Of a stretch of 39,632 bases of DNA, positions 7,437-15,980 are shown piece by piece; the stretch's first letter is position 1, and each line of letters starts with the position of its first letter. The notes below the pieces were generated by a model. That model searched no databases and was not told the origin of the DNA. It worked only from the letters and a program-made list of their open reading frames with translations. A program made the position numbers and the translations under genes. Source of the DNA: Clostridia bacterium (GTDB lineage Bacteria; Bacillota; Clostridia; Oscillospirales; CAG-272); contig JAFWXZ010000028.1 of the NCBI GenBank assembly GCA_017522795.1, positions 1 through 39,632 on the forward strand, written 5' to 3'.

Positions 7437-9707
7437 ATGACAAAAAACAGACTCCTGGCACTACTCCTTGCGCTCGTAATGCTTATGAGCGTTGTGCTCA
7501 CCGGCTGCATAAAGCCCCCTCACGAACACAACTTCGTTGACGGCAAGTGCGATTGCGGTGAAAGTGATCCCAATTACAACCCCGATCACACCCATAACTA
7601 TGTTGATGGCAAGTGTGAGTGTGGCGCGACCGACCCCAGCTACAAGCCCGAAGAGGATCTCACCTTCAAGCTTCCCTATGCATCAGGCACCTCTCTTCGT
7701 ATGGCTACCGGCTACAACAGCAAGGCAACAGGCCTCTTCTTCCATCCCGATCAGTTCAAGAACGCCGATTCCATCACTCTCGCTGATGGTAAGACCTATC
7801 ATTCCGGCGATCTCAAGCCCACTTGGGTAGAGGTTCAGAACGTTCTTAAGGTTAATTTCGAGAACAAGTATCAGGGCAACTCTGCACAGAACGAGTTCAA
7901 GTACTGGGCAGAGAGACTTAACGAGGTAGATATGGTATCCGGTACCGCTACTCAGCTCGCAGAGGCTGGTGTAAAGGGTGACCTTATCAACCTTGCAGAC
8001 TATCTCGATGATATGCCCAACTTCAAGAAGTACCTTGACGAGAACCCCATCGTTCTCCTCTCTATCACCGGTGATACCGAAACCGGCGCGATCTACTTCT
8101 CTCCCTACTTCGACGGTGTTAACGACATCGAGCGTATGCCCCTTATGAGAACCGACTGGGTTGCTAAGCTCCTTGACGGCGAGGGCGACTTCACCGCTAC
8201 CGCTTCCAAGAATCTTGCAGCAGCAGCTTACACTCCCTACATGCCCACCAGTGGCAAGGTAGAGATCGACGTTGTTAAGCTTGACGGATCCGGAACCGAG
8301 AAGGTTACCAAGGATTATGACAAGGCAGGCAACATCGTTGCTAAGATGAACGCAAAGCTTGCAGCAGGCACCGTTTCCGGTGTTGAGGCTGTTAACATGC
8401 TTCGTGATTACATCGACGAAGCATACAACGGCTACTACGGCACCACTCGTTCCAACCTCTTCGTAGGTCAGAACGCAGCTTGGGACGCAGACGAGCTTGT
8501 AGCTCTTCTTCGTTGCGTAGTTGCTAACCCCCAGACTCTTAACGGCACCGAGAGCGTTGCAGGTCTCTTCTCCAGAGAAGACGGCAACAACCAGAGAAGA
8601 GTTGATATGTTCCGCTTTGCAGGAACTCTCTTCGGCGTACGTGGCCTTGAGTCCAGACAGGATTATCTCTATGTAGGTACCGATGGCAAGCTTCACGATG
8701 CTCGTCACGAGGTTGACACCTACGTAGCACTCGAGAGAATGAATGCTATGGTACAGGAAGGTCTTATTTCCAAGTCCTTCATCGATGACGATACCAGCGG
8801 TAAGACTCAGAACATGCTTAAGAACGACGCAGGCTTTATGCACTACGACTACAACCAGACTCAGACCGTTTACAACCAGACCGACCTTCAGAACGGCGAG
8901 AAGTACATGGCAGTTATGGTTCCCGTTGCTCACTGGTTCGACGGCACCGAGGGTGGCGTTTACATGAGATTTACCGAGTCCTGGAGATCTGTTAAGACCG
9001 ACGGTTGGGCAATCTCCAAGGCAGGTGTTAGCAATGACACCAATAAGCTTCACGCAGCTCTCGCTATCATCGACTACGCTTACTCCGAGAAGGGTCAGAT
9101 CCTTATGTCCTACGGTCCCGATGCATTCATTAAGACCAATGCAGACGGCTCTTACGCGACCTTTGACTTCAACGGCAAGCAGATGCCCATCATCGCTGAT
9201 GCTACATACGCTGAGCTTTGGGAAAAGGCTTCCGGTAACTACACCAACTACGCTCGTCAGTTCCTCGGCTCCACTCTTTCCTTTGTAAAGAGCCAGGCAT
9301 TCGAGTATCAGTGCACTCACGACGTAGGTAAGGAAGGCGCAGCCAAGATCTCCAACGCTATCAAGTACGGCACCATCAAGCATCCCGAGCTTGCTATCTC
9401 CGAGAACTCCTGGTACACCATCGTTCCTACCACTCTTCCCAACACTAAGGAAGAGAACGACGCTATCTCCGCTCTGACCGATCTTTCCTCCAACGGTAAG
9501 TTCTCTCAGTCCAAGGATGACGGCGAAAAGCATCCCGAGAACCTTCTCATCGACGTTATCGTTAAGGGTTACGTAGGTGACGGTCTCGATTCTCGCGACA
9601 ACCTTATCAATACTGTTAAGAACACCTACGGTACTACTCAGTATCTTGCTCTCAGACAGCTTGCTTGGGAGAGACTTGTTGAGTACTATCAGTCTCTTAA
9701 CAAATAA
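7437..9707 (+). CDS. Large solute-binding lipoprotein of the carbohydrate ABC transporter
   Basis: A 756-residue extracellular lipoprotein. The start at 7437 has a GGAGGA site and yields a signal peptide with lipobox LTGC, cysteine near residue 22. Directly after the anchor come two copies of a short unit, H-x-H-(N)-(F/Y)VDGKC-x-CG-x-x-DP, giving Cys-x-Cys pairs; these may act as a spacer or a metal site. The remainder resembles the large extracellular binding proteins of the LplA/YtcQ group, with KTDGWAIS and a YSEKGQILMSYG segment near residues 520-560. Codon use is strongly biased compared with neighbours, which suggests high expression. It follows the two permease genes. Oligogalacturonides or rhamnogalacturonan fragments are the likely ligand by context. 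Confidence 0.88.
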   Translation: MTKNRLLALLLALVMLMSVVLTGCIKPPHEHNFVDGKCDCGESDPNYNPDHTHNYVDGKCECGATDPSYKPEEDLTFKLPYASGTSLRMATGYNSKATGLFFHPDQFKNADSITLADGKTYHSGDLKPTWVEVQNVLKVNFENKYQGNSAQNEFKYWAERLNEVDMVSGTATQLAEAGVKGDLINLADYLDDMPNFKKYLDENPIVLLSITGDTETGAIYFSPYFDGVNDIERMPLMRTDWVAKLLDGEGDFTATASKNLAAAAYTPYMPTSGKVEIDVVKLDGSGTEKVTKDYDKAGNIVAKMNAKLAAGTVSGVEAVNMLRDYIDEAYNGYYGTTRSNLFVGQNAAWDADELVALLRCVVANPQTLNGTESVAGLFSREDGNNQRRVDMFRFAGTLFGVRGLESRQDYLYVGTDGKLHDARHEVDTYVALERMNAMVQEGLISKSFIDDDTSGKTQNMLKNDAGFMHYDYNQTQTVYNQTDLQNGEKYMAVMVPVAHWFDGTEGGVYMRFTESWRSVKTDGWAISKAGVSNDTNKLHAALAIIDYAYSEKGQILMSYGPDAFIKTNADGSYATFDFNGKQMPIIADATYAELWEKASGNYTNYARQFLGSTLSFVKSQAFEYQCTHDVGKEGAAKISNAIKYGTIKHPELAISENSWYTIVPTTLPNTKEENDAISALTDLSSNGKFSQSKDDGEKHPENLLIDVIVKGYVGDGLDSRDNLINTVKNTYGTTQYLALRQLAWERLVEYYQSLNK

Positions 9708-9754
9708 TTGATCTTTATTACTAATTAACATATAGTAATCAGAACAATCTCAAT

Positions 9755-9780
9755 GCAAGGGGAGCTGCGGCTCCCCTTGC
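9755..9780 (+). terminator. Perfect stem-loop after the binding-protein gene
   Basis: An 11-bp perfect GC-rich stem (GCAAGGGGAGC with GCTCCCCTTGC) closes a TGCG tetraloop 47 bases after the binding-protein stop. No continuous T run follows; the next bases are CAAACAAAAATTTTT. It is better read as a partial terminator or mRNA-stabilising structure that keeps binding-protein transcripts in excess over downstream genes. A second, weaker hairpin (GTTGCC with GGCAAC) lies near 9799-9820. Confidence 0.65.
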
Positions 9781-9853
9781 CAAACAAAAATTTTTGCCTG
9801 TTGCCGGCATATAGGGCAACAAATACTGCCGTATGGCATAACGGAGACAGACC

Positions 9854-10441
9854 ATGTACAAGAAACAAATGATTCTCCAGCGTATAACAAGCTTTCTTCT
9901 GCTCGCAGCAGCCGCGCTTGTATTCGTTTATTCTCTCGGTATCATCACCGATCTTTATGATAGCCTTTACCTGGTGTCCAGCTATAAGGAAACCAGCAGT
10001 ATGTACGTTGAGGGCTCGTACGTATACCTCCATATGCAGGAATTCAATAGACAGTTTACCGCCGCGAGTATCGTTCTTATACTCACCGCTGTAGCTCTAT
10101 TTGTGTTCAAATCTCACGATAGAAGAAAATATTACATAGCTAATTATATTACGATTGCTGTAAACGCCGTTGCCAACATTGCAGTTTCGGTCTGGGCGCT
10201 TACCAACGTATTCAAATATAAGGCAGAGTTCCTTTTGGTCGATTTTGCAAAGCTTAAGGAAATCTCGCTTCTGCTTCCCAACTCTGTATCCTACACCGAA
10301 TCTACCTTCTGGTTTGATATCAGCATCTTTATTTTCGGCATTGTGTTCGCCGTTACACTGCTCAGCCTCGTTAACCTTGTATGGAAGATGGTTCTTATGA
10401 ACGCCGAGAAGAAGCTGATCAACGAAGGAAAGGAGGCATGA
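9854..10441 (+). CDS. Four-span membrane protein of unknown function (A)
   Basis: No family is recognised in this 195-residue protein. Four membrane spans are predicted at about residues 11-32, 68-88, 96-120 and 150-178. A long extracytoplasmic loop rich in Tyr, Ser and charged residues lies between spans 1 and 2 and another between spans 3 and 4, with a basic C-terminal tail inside. The start has GGAG eight bases upstream. The next gene starts four bases after its stop, with the AGGAGG site for that gene inside this gene's end, so the two are translationally coupled. It is one of four genes with this topology in the transporter operon. Confidence 0.8.
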   Translation: MYKKQMILQRITSFLLLAAAALVFVYSLGIITDLYDSLYLVSSYKETSSMYVEGSYVYLHMQEFNRQFTAASIVLILTAVALFVFKSHDRRKYYIANYITIAVNAVANIAVSVWALTNVFKYKAEFLLVDFAKLKEISLLLPNSVSYTESTFWFDISIFIFGIVFAVTLLSLVNLVWKMVLMNAEKKLINEGKEA

Positions 10442-10444
10442 CAA

Positions 10445-10930
10445 ATGACTAACGATGCTAACCGCACAAAAAAAGACAGGATGCGCTTTACGAAGAACAC
10501 CGTTTCTTCAACACTCTGCTACATTGCCATCTTGTTTAACGTTCTTTACTTTGTGAACATCTATTCGTCAGACGTGGGCGACTACTTCTATAACATCAAT
10601 ATCGGTATGTCTGTAATTTACAACCTACTCTTTCTTCTCTTTACCTTCCTCTGCTCTGAGGGTGTAAAGAACTATAGCAAGGGTTATTCGATATTCACTA
10701 TCATTATCGGCGCATTACAGATCGTTCGTATTTTTGAGATCCCTATGAAGGCTCACAATGCAATCATTTCTCTTAACAAGGTTGACGTTCAGGTTATGGA
10801 TGACGCCCAATTTACTACCGTTGTTATTTTCCTCGTGATTTCAGCAGCTTGCTGCCTAACTGCAGGCGTTATAGGTCTTGTCAAGACGACAATTCTTGAG
10901 AACTATAAAAAAGAAACAGGACTCAACTAA
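10445..10930 (+). CDS. Four-span membrane protein of unknown function (B)
   Basis: A 161-residue protein with four predicted spans at about residues 19-41, 57-74, 81-100 and 122-148. The layout matches the upstream protein: short cytoplasmic basic N-terminus, loops outside after spans 1 and 3, and a basic C-terminal tail. No known domain is apparent. It is coupled to the upstream gene and precedes an MsmX-type ATPase gene by 42 bases. Its position inside a sugar ABC operon suggests a membrane partner of the transporter or a sensor, but no residue pattern supports a specific role. Confidence 0.8.
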   Translation: MTNDANRTKKDRMRFTKNTVSSTLCYIAILFNVLYFVNIYSSDVGDYFYNINIGMSVIYNLLFLLFTFLCSEGVKNYSKGYSIFTIIIGALQIVRIFEIPMKAHNAIISLNKVDVQVMDDAQFTTVVIFLVISAACCLTAGVIGLVKTTILENYKKETGLN

Positions 10931-10972
10931 TATTCCCTCATCTCTTAAAGTCTATAGGAAAGGCTAAGGATT

Positions 10973-12034
10973 ATGGCTTCATTAAGTTTGAAAAATCTTA
11001 ACAAAATATACGACAACAACGTCCAGGCGGTCTTTGATTTTAACATTGATATCAATGATGGCGAGCTGATCGTTCTTGTCGGTCCCTCCGGCTGCGGTAA
11101 ATCCACTACTCTTCGTATGGTAGCGGGTCTTGAGGATATTTCCTCGGGAACTCTTATCATTGACGGTAAGGATGTGACCAAGATGCCACCCAAGGACAGA
11201 GATATCGCTATGGTATTCCAAAACTACGCGCTCTACGCACATATGACCGTATATGAAAACATGGCATTCTCTCTTACTCTTCTGCACGAGAACCCCAACG
11301 TTATTCACGAGAAGGTTATGGCAGCGGCAGAGATCCTTGGACTCACCGATCAGCTTAACAAAAAGCCGAAGCAGCTCTCGGGCGGTCAGCGCCAGCGTGT
11401 TGCAATGGGACGCGCTATCGTTCGTACTCCCAAGGTATTCCTCTTCGACGAGCCCCTCTCCAACCTTGATGCAAAGCTCAGAGGTGCTACCAGAAGAGAG
11501 ATCCTTCTACTTCACAAGCGCCTTGGCGCAACAATGCTCTACGTAACTCACGACCAGACAGAAGCTCTTACCCTTGCCGACAGAATAGTTTGCATGTCTA
11601 TGGGCTACGTTCAGCAGATTGGAACTCCCCTCGAGCTTTACGATACTCCCGCAAACGTTTTTGTTGCAAGCTTTATCGGTCTTCCCCCTATGAATTTCTT
11701 TGACGCTACCGTATGCGGAGGTAAACTTCTCCTTGACGGCGGTGCAAGTGTAAGTCTTTCCGACGAGGAGGCAAAGCTTCTTTCCTCTTACGACGGCAAG
11801 ATGATCACTCTCGGTGTAAGACCTGAAAATATTACTATTGGCGACGACGTTAAGGTTAAGGTTAACAACTGTGAAAACCTTGGTCAGACCACCCTTGTTC
11901 ACGGAACAATGAACGGTCACAAGATCACCGCCAAGCTGCGTGAATGGTGCAACTATAAGCATGGTGAGGAGATTACCGTATCCTTCAACCGCAAGCACTT
12001 CTTCGATAAGGAAACCACCAACGCTATAAGATAA
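10973..12034 (+). CDS. Carbohydrate ABC transporter ATPase, MsmX/UgpC type (copy 1)
   Basis: A 353-residue ATPase that should energise the sugar importer. Walker A GPSGCGKST is at residues 37-45, the Q-loop VFQNYALYAHM near 81-91, the signature LSGGQRQRV at 135-143, and Walker B FLFDEPLSNLDAK at 156-168 with the switch histidine in YVTHDQTEA. A C-terminal TOBE domain of about 115 residues follows, normal for the family. It lies between two pairs of small membrane-protein genes. A second complete ATPase of the same type is encoded at 16840, so which one serves the LplB/YtcP permeases is unclear. Confidence 0.95.
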   Translation: MASLSLKNLNKIYDNNVQAVFDFNIDINDGELIVLVGPSGCGKSTTLRMVAGLEDISSGTLIIDGKDVTKMPPKDRDIAMVFQNYALYAHMTVYENMAFSLTLLHENPNVIHEKVMAAAEILGLTDQLNKKPKQLSGGQRQRVAMGRAIVRTPKVFLFDEPLSNLDAKLRGATRREILLLHKRLGATMLYVTHDQTEALTLADRIVCMSMGYVQQIGTPLELYDTPANVFVASFIGLPPMNFFDATVCGGKLLLDGGASVSLSDEEAKLLSSYDGKMITLGVRPENITIGDDVKVKVNNCENLGQTTLVHGTMNGHKITAKLREWCNYKHGEEITVSFNRKHFFDKETTNAIR

Positions 12035-12046
12035 GGAAAAGCTGAT

Positions 12047-12625
12047 ATGAAAAACAATAATTCTAAAAACATATTCAAGGTATTCGGCGCTTGGTTGAAG
12101 GAAAGGGTGCGTAAGTTCTTCGTTGCACTTAAGAAAAATCCTCAGTACATTCCTACCGCAGCGCTCGCTGCCGCATTCCTTCACTATTCGCTGAATCTTA
12201 CCCACATTTCCGATACCACCGCAAAGCTCCAGGGCTCGAATATGGGACTCTCGGCGTTTATTACCATGCTCTTCTTGATCCTCTCGTTTGTTTGTATGCT
12301 CAGCGCATTTCCCAAGCGTCAGAAGCCCAAGATCAGTATGATAATTATAATGATCGTGCTGTATGTGTCGGTTATAATTTCTGACATCCACTACATGAGC
12401 TGTATCTACACCGCGCTTTATCGTCCCGTAGATCCCATCAAGCCCGCTGATTACATTTTCACAGCATACAACACGGTTCTTGTCAACATTATTCTCGTTG
12501 CCATTACAATTCTCTGTGTTCTTCTCGAACCTGTTTATGCAAAGCTTATCAAGAAGATCAACACCTCTATTGAGGTTGAGGATAGCGGTGATATTGGAGC
12601 TATTGATATCTCTGGCGAGGATTAA
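12047..12625 (+). CDS. Four-span membrane protein of unknown function (C)
   Basis: A 192-residue protein with a basic N-terminus of about 30 residues and four predicted spans at about 34-54, 66-88, 95-118 and 140-165. The first outside loop contains NLTHISDTTAKLQGSN and the second begins with SDIHYMSCIYTALYRP. The cytoplasmic tail is acidic, ending GED. The start is 12 bases after the ATPase stop and has AAGGA upstream. Topology resembles proteins A and B in the same operon, though clear sequence identity is not visible by eye. Function unknown. Confidence 0.8.
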   Translation: MKNNNSKNIFKVFGAWLKERVRKFFVALKKNPQYIPTAALAAAFLHYSLNLTHISDTTAKLQGSNMGLSAFITMLFLILSFVCMLSAFPKRQKPKISMIIIMIVLYVSVIISDIHYMSCIYTALYRPVDPIKPADYIFTAYNTVLVNIILVAITILCVLLEPVYAKLIKKINTSIEVEDSGDIGAIDISGED

Positions 12626-12631
12626 TTCTAA

Positions 12632-13267
12632 ATGTCTGAAAATAAAAACACCAATAAAAATCAAGCTTCTGTCACAAACGGCTACGATCTTAAGACCGAC
12701 GCTGTCGACAGACTTGTAAACGCTGATAAAAAAACATACTCGGGTTCTAAGATTGATCCCGGAAAGAAATATCGTTCCAAAGGGTTTATAGACAAGATCC
12801 CCGATCCGATAAAGGCGCTGTTTATCAAGTTCTGGTTCAGCGGAGCCGTTTGCTTCTTTATCTACTGGGGACTTGGAATGTATATCTGGGACACTCTCGA
12901 TATGATGGTTGTCCTCGGTATCGTTATGGGTATGGTGACCGATGTTCTTGTAAACAATGCTTTTCATTTCTTTGCAGTTACAAAGGGCAGCAACGATAAA
13001 TGGATGATGTTTCCGAAGAGAAAGTTCTGGACATTCTTCGCTAATATTATCTACGGTTTTATAATCGTATATCTGGTCGCATCTACCTATACCGCGCTTA
13101 ACGCTCTTCTGAACACTGTCAGCGGCACCGACGGTACGGTATACGTTGGCGTTGAGCCTATTCTCTTTGGAATTCTGTATGTCGCATTCGATATGCTCTT
13201 TATCGGCATAAAAAATCTGACTCTCAAGATCATCTCAGATGCAAAGAAAAAGGTAGACTCTAAGTAA
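12632..13267 (+). CDS. Four-span membrane protein with long cytoplasmic N-terminus (D)
   Basis: A 211-residue protein. The first 60 or so residues are hydrophilic with many Lys and Asn. Four spans are predicted near 65-87, 90-112, 130-154 and 172-195, and the C-terminus is short and Lys-rich. The start lies six bases after the upstream stop and its GAGGA site is inside the upstream gene, indicating tight coupling. No family is recognised. The GH28 gene begins one base after its stop, which ties these membrane proteins firmly to pectin use. Confidence 0.8.
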   Translation: MSENKNTNKNQASVTNGYDLKTDAVDRLVNADKKTYSGSKIDPGKKYRSKGFIDKIPDPIKALFIKFWFSGAVCFFIYWGLGMYIWDTLDMMVVLGIVMGMVTDVLVNNAFHFFAVTKGSNDKWMMFPKRKFWTFFANIIYGFIIVYLVASTYTALNALLNTVSGTDGTVYVGVEPILFGILYVAFDMLFIGIKNLTLKIISDAKKKVDSK

Positions 13268-13268
13268 A

Positions 13269-14813
13269 ATGATTAAAACACTTTTTATTTCATCAACATC
13301 AGCCTGCTTTGAATGGCAGAATGACCTTGCATACTATAAAGAAAAAGAATATTTGATTTTACTTGACGGAAAGCAGGCCCTTTCGGGAAATACAAACGTA
13401 TTTTCGCTTTTCAATCTGCTTCCCGACACCGAATATACTATAACCTCTCCATCTATGGAGGGCAGCCTTGTATTTAGAACCAAGCCTGAGAGTGCGGCAA
13501 TAAACGTGCGTGATTTTGGTGCGGTTGGAGATGGCAGGACTGACGACACCGTAGCCGTGCAGGCTGCTATCAACTGTCTTCCCAGAGGTGGCAGACTATA
13601 CTTCCCCGAAGGAACGTATCTCGTTGCCCCGCTCTGCCTCAAGAGTCATATTACCCTTGATATTTCAAAGAATGCTTGTATTCTCGGGTCGTCCGACAGA
13701 AGTCGATATCCCGTTATTCCCGGTAAGACGGTTGATATGGTAAACGGCGAGGAGCATTTCTTTGGCACCTGGGAGGGTAATGCTGTTCCTATGCATCAGG
13801 CTCTTATTTTTGCCGAGTATGCCGAGGATATCACCATTGTCGGTCAAGGTATGATCAACGGAAACGCGCCTGAGGCAGGTTGGTGGATAGACGTTAAGTC
13901 ACAGCCTAACGGACGCCCAAGACTGATGTTCTTCAATCGCTGTGAGGGCATCCGTGTTCACGGTATCCACGCATGCGATGCGGCCTCCTGGCAGATGCAT
14001 CCCTATTTCTCCAAGCAAGTTGATTTTCTTGATATGTTTATCTCTGCCCCCAAGGACAGTCCCAATACCGATGCTATCGATCCCGAGGCCTGTGACAGAG
14101 TTGATATTATCGGCTGTCGCTTCAGCGTCGGTGATGACTGTATCGCGGTAAAATCAGGCAAAATCGAAATTGGTAGAAAGTTCAAGACTCCTGCAAACGG
14201 ATACACCGTGCGCAACTGTCTTATGGAATTCGGTCACGGCGCAGTCACACTCGGCAGCGAGATGGCCGGCGGTGTCACCAATCTGACGGTAAACCGTTGT
14301 GTTTTCAGAAAGACCGACAGAGGTCTTCGTATCAAAACGCGCCGAGGTCGCGGAAAGGATGCGATAATCGACGGAGTCGTGTTTGAAAATATAAAAATGG
14401 AGGGTGTTCTTACCCCCATTGTAATGAATATGTGGTATAACTGCTGTGATCCTGACAGAAATTCCGAGTATGTCTGGTCAAGGAATCATCTGCCAGTTGA
14501 TGACAGAACTCCTTATCTCGGCAAATTTACCTTCAGAAATATGGTCTGTGAGGATTGCGAGGCGGCTGCATGCTATTGTGACGGACTACCCGAGCAGCCT
14601 ATCGATCAGATTGCCGTAGAAAATATCAAATTCACCTACTCTCCCGACGCAAAGCCCTCACTTCCCGCTATGCGTGAGTATATGAAGGCGTTTTGCCGTG
14701 TTGGAATGTATTTTGACAATGAAAAAACGCTTATAATTGACAACGTAACGCTTGACGGTGTTGCGGGTGAGGAGCTTGTTCTTCATAACATTGGGGAGCT
14801 TATCAGAAAATAA
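13269..14813 (+). CDS. Glycoside hydrolase family 28, intracellular polygalacturonase-like
   Basis: A 514-residue protein expected to hydrolyse alpha-1,4 galacturonosyl linkages, probably as an exo-enzyme on short oligosaccharides. A fibronectin-type or similar beta domain of about 75 residues is followed by the right-handed beta-helix beginning DFGAVGDGRTDD at 82. The GH28 catalytic set is complete: NTD at 266-268, the Asp pair at 289-290 in VGDDCIAVKSG, His323 in FGHG, and RIK at 354-356. No signal peptide is present, so it should act on imported oligosaccharides in the cytoplasm. The gene starts one base after the upstream stop, with the GH105 gene 15 bases downstream. A rhamnogalacturonan-directed activity cannot be excluded. 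Confidence 0.92.
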   Translation: MIKTLFISSTSACFEWQNDLAYYKEKEYLILLDGKQALSGNTNVFSLFNLLPDTEYTITSPSMEGSLVFRTKPESAAINVRDFGAVGDGRTDDTVAVQAAINCLPRGGRLYFPEGTYLVAPLCLKSHITLDISKNACILGSSDRSRYPVIPGKTVDMVNGEEHFFGTWEGNAVPMHQALIFAEYAEDITIVGQGMINGNAPEAGWWIDVKSQPNGRPRLMFFNRCEGIRVHGIHACDAASWQMHPYFSKQVDFLDMFISAPKDSPNTDAIDPEACDRVDIIGCRFSVGDDCIAVKSGKIEIGRKFKTPANGYTVRNCLMEFGHGAVTLGSEMAGGVTNLTVNRCVFRKTDRGLRIKTRRGRGKDAIIDGVVFENIKMEGVLTPIVMNMWYNCCDPDRNSEYVWSRNHLPVDDRTPYLGKFTFRNMVCEDCEAAACYCDGLPEQPIDQIAVENIKFTYSPDAKPSLPAMREYMKAFCRVGMYFDNEKTLIIDNVTLDGVAGEELVLHNIGELIRK

Positions 14814-14828
14814 ACGAGAGGATCAGCT

Positions 14829-15980
14829 ATGCAGGGTAATAACGCTTACGCAAATATCGACAGATACATAGACCGCCTTATTACCGAGTCTACTCCCGAT
14901 CTTCCTATATGGAATATTGAGAGCATCAGACAGGGTAAAAAGCCCCATTGGAACTACATAGACGGATGTATGATCACCTCTCTCCTGCAGATGAGCGAGA
15001 TTACGGGTGAGAAAAAGTATTTTGATTTTGCCGAAGGCTTTATTGACTACTACGTATCCGAAAACGGTGATATACTCGGCTATGATATAGAAAAGTATAA
15101 CCTCGACGATATTAATGAGGGACGGGTACTCTTTGAGCTTTACGCACAGACCGGTAAAGAAAAATACCGCCTTGCAATAGAAAAACAGAAGGCTCAGCTG
15201 GACGGTCAGCCCAGAACCGACACGGGCAACTTCTGGCATAAGCTGATATACCCAAATCAGATCTGGCTTGACGGCATATATATGGCACAGGTTTTCAGCA
15301 CACTTTATTCCAAGGAATATGGTGGCAAAAACTACGCAGATATGCTCTCACAGATTGAAAATGTAAATAAATATATGCAGGACAAGACTACAGGACTTTA
15401 TTATCACGGTCTTGACTGCTCTAAATCTATATTCTGGGCTGATAAGGAGACCGGATTGTCAAGAAACTTCTGGCTTCGCTCTATCGGTTGGTTTACCGTA
15501 GCTCTCGTTGACATCATTGAGATAATTGATGACGAGGATGCAAAAGGCAGACTGACGCGTATATTCTCCGACCTTATCGACAGCATTACAAATTTCCGCG
15601 ACGAAAGCGGTCTTTATTGGCAGGTCGTTGACCAGCCTGGCAGAAATGGCAACTACCTTGAAACCAGTGGCTCGTCTATGATAGCCTACGCGCAACTGAA
15701 GGGAGCGCGCCTCGGCGTGCTGGACAGCTCCTATGCCTCGCTTGGAAAAGCAACCTTTGACGGAATATGCGCAAAGTATCTCAAGGTTAACGACGTTGGC
15801 GAGCTTAATCTCGGCGGCATCTGCCTTGTGGCAGGACTTGGCCCCGAAAACAACACTCGCCGCGACGGATCCTATGAGTATTACATATCCGAGCCTATCG
15901 TTGAGAACGATGCCAAGGGTGTTGCGCCATTTGTACTTTGCTATACCGAGATACTCAGAACAAGAGGAAACAACCGATGA
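14829..15980 (+). CDS. Glycoside hydrolase family 105, unsaturated glucuronyl/galacturonyl hydrolase (YteR/YesR type)
   Basis: A 383-residue (alpha/alpha)6-barrel protein of the family that removes delta-4,5-unsaturated galacturonic acid from the non-reducing end of pectin fragments made by lyases. Family segments include YIDGCMITSLLQM near residue 40, WLDGIYMAQVF near 145 (containing the likely catalytic Asp), FWLRSIGWFTVALVDIIE near 215 and LETSGSSMIAYA near 275. There is no signal peptide, so the substrate is imported. The stop overlaps the start of the next gene (ATGA), so both are translated from one transcript. Confidence 0.92.
   Translation: MQGNNAYANIDRYIDRLITESTPDLPIWNIESIRQGKKPHWNYIDGCMITSLLQMSEITGEKKYFDFAEGFIDYYVSENGDILGYDIEKYNLDDINEGRVLFELYAQTGKEKYRLAIEKQKAQLDGQPRTDTGNFWHKLIYPNQIWLDGIYMAQVFSTLYSKEYGGKNYADMLSQIENVNKYMQDKTTGLYYHGLDCSKSIFWADKETGLSRNFWLRSIGWFTVALVDIIEIIDDEDAKGRLTRIFSDLIDSITNFRDESGLYWQVVDQPGRNGNYLETSGSSMIAYAQLKGARLGVLDSSYASLGKATFDGICAKYLKVNDVGELNLGGICLVAGLGPENNTRRDGSYEYYISEPIVENDAKGVAPFVLCYTEILRTRGNNR

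Noticed and set aside
7683-9731. A 682-codon open frame on the minus strand opposite the solute-binding protein gene
   Set aside because: It is a shadow of the strongly biased codon use of the binding-protein gene. It has no ribosome site and reads as a Val/Leu/Gly-rich string without domains.
11507-12967. A 486-codon minus-strand open frame opposite ATPase copy 1 and two membrane-protein genes
   Set aside because: It crosses three well-supported plus-strand genes and has no recognisable domain or ribosome site.
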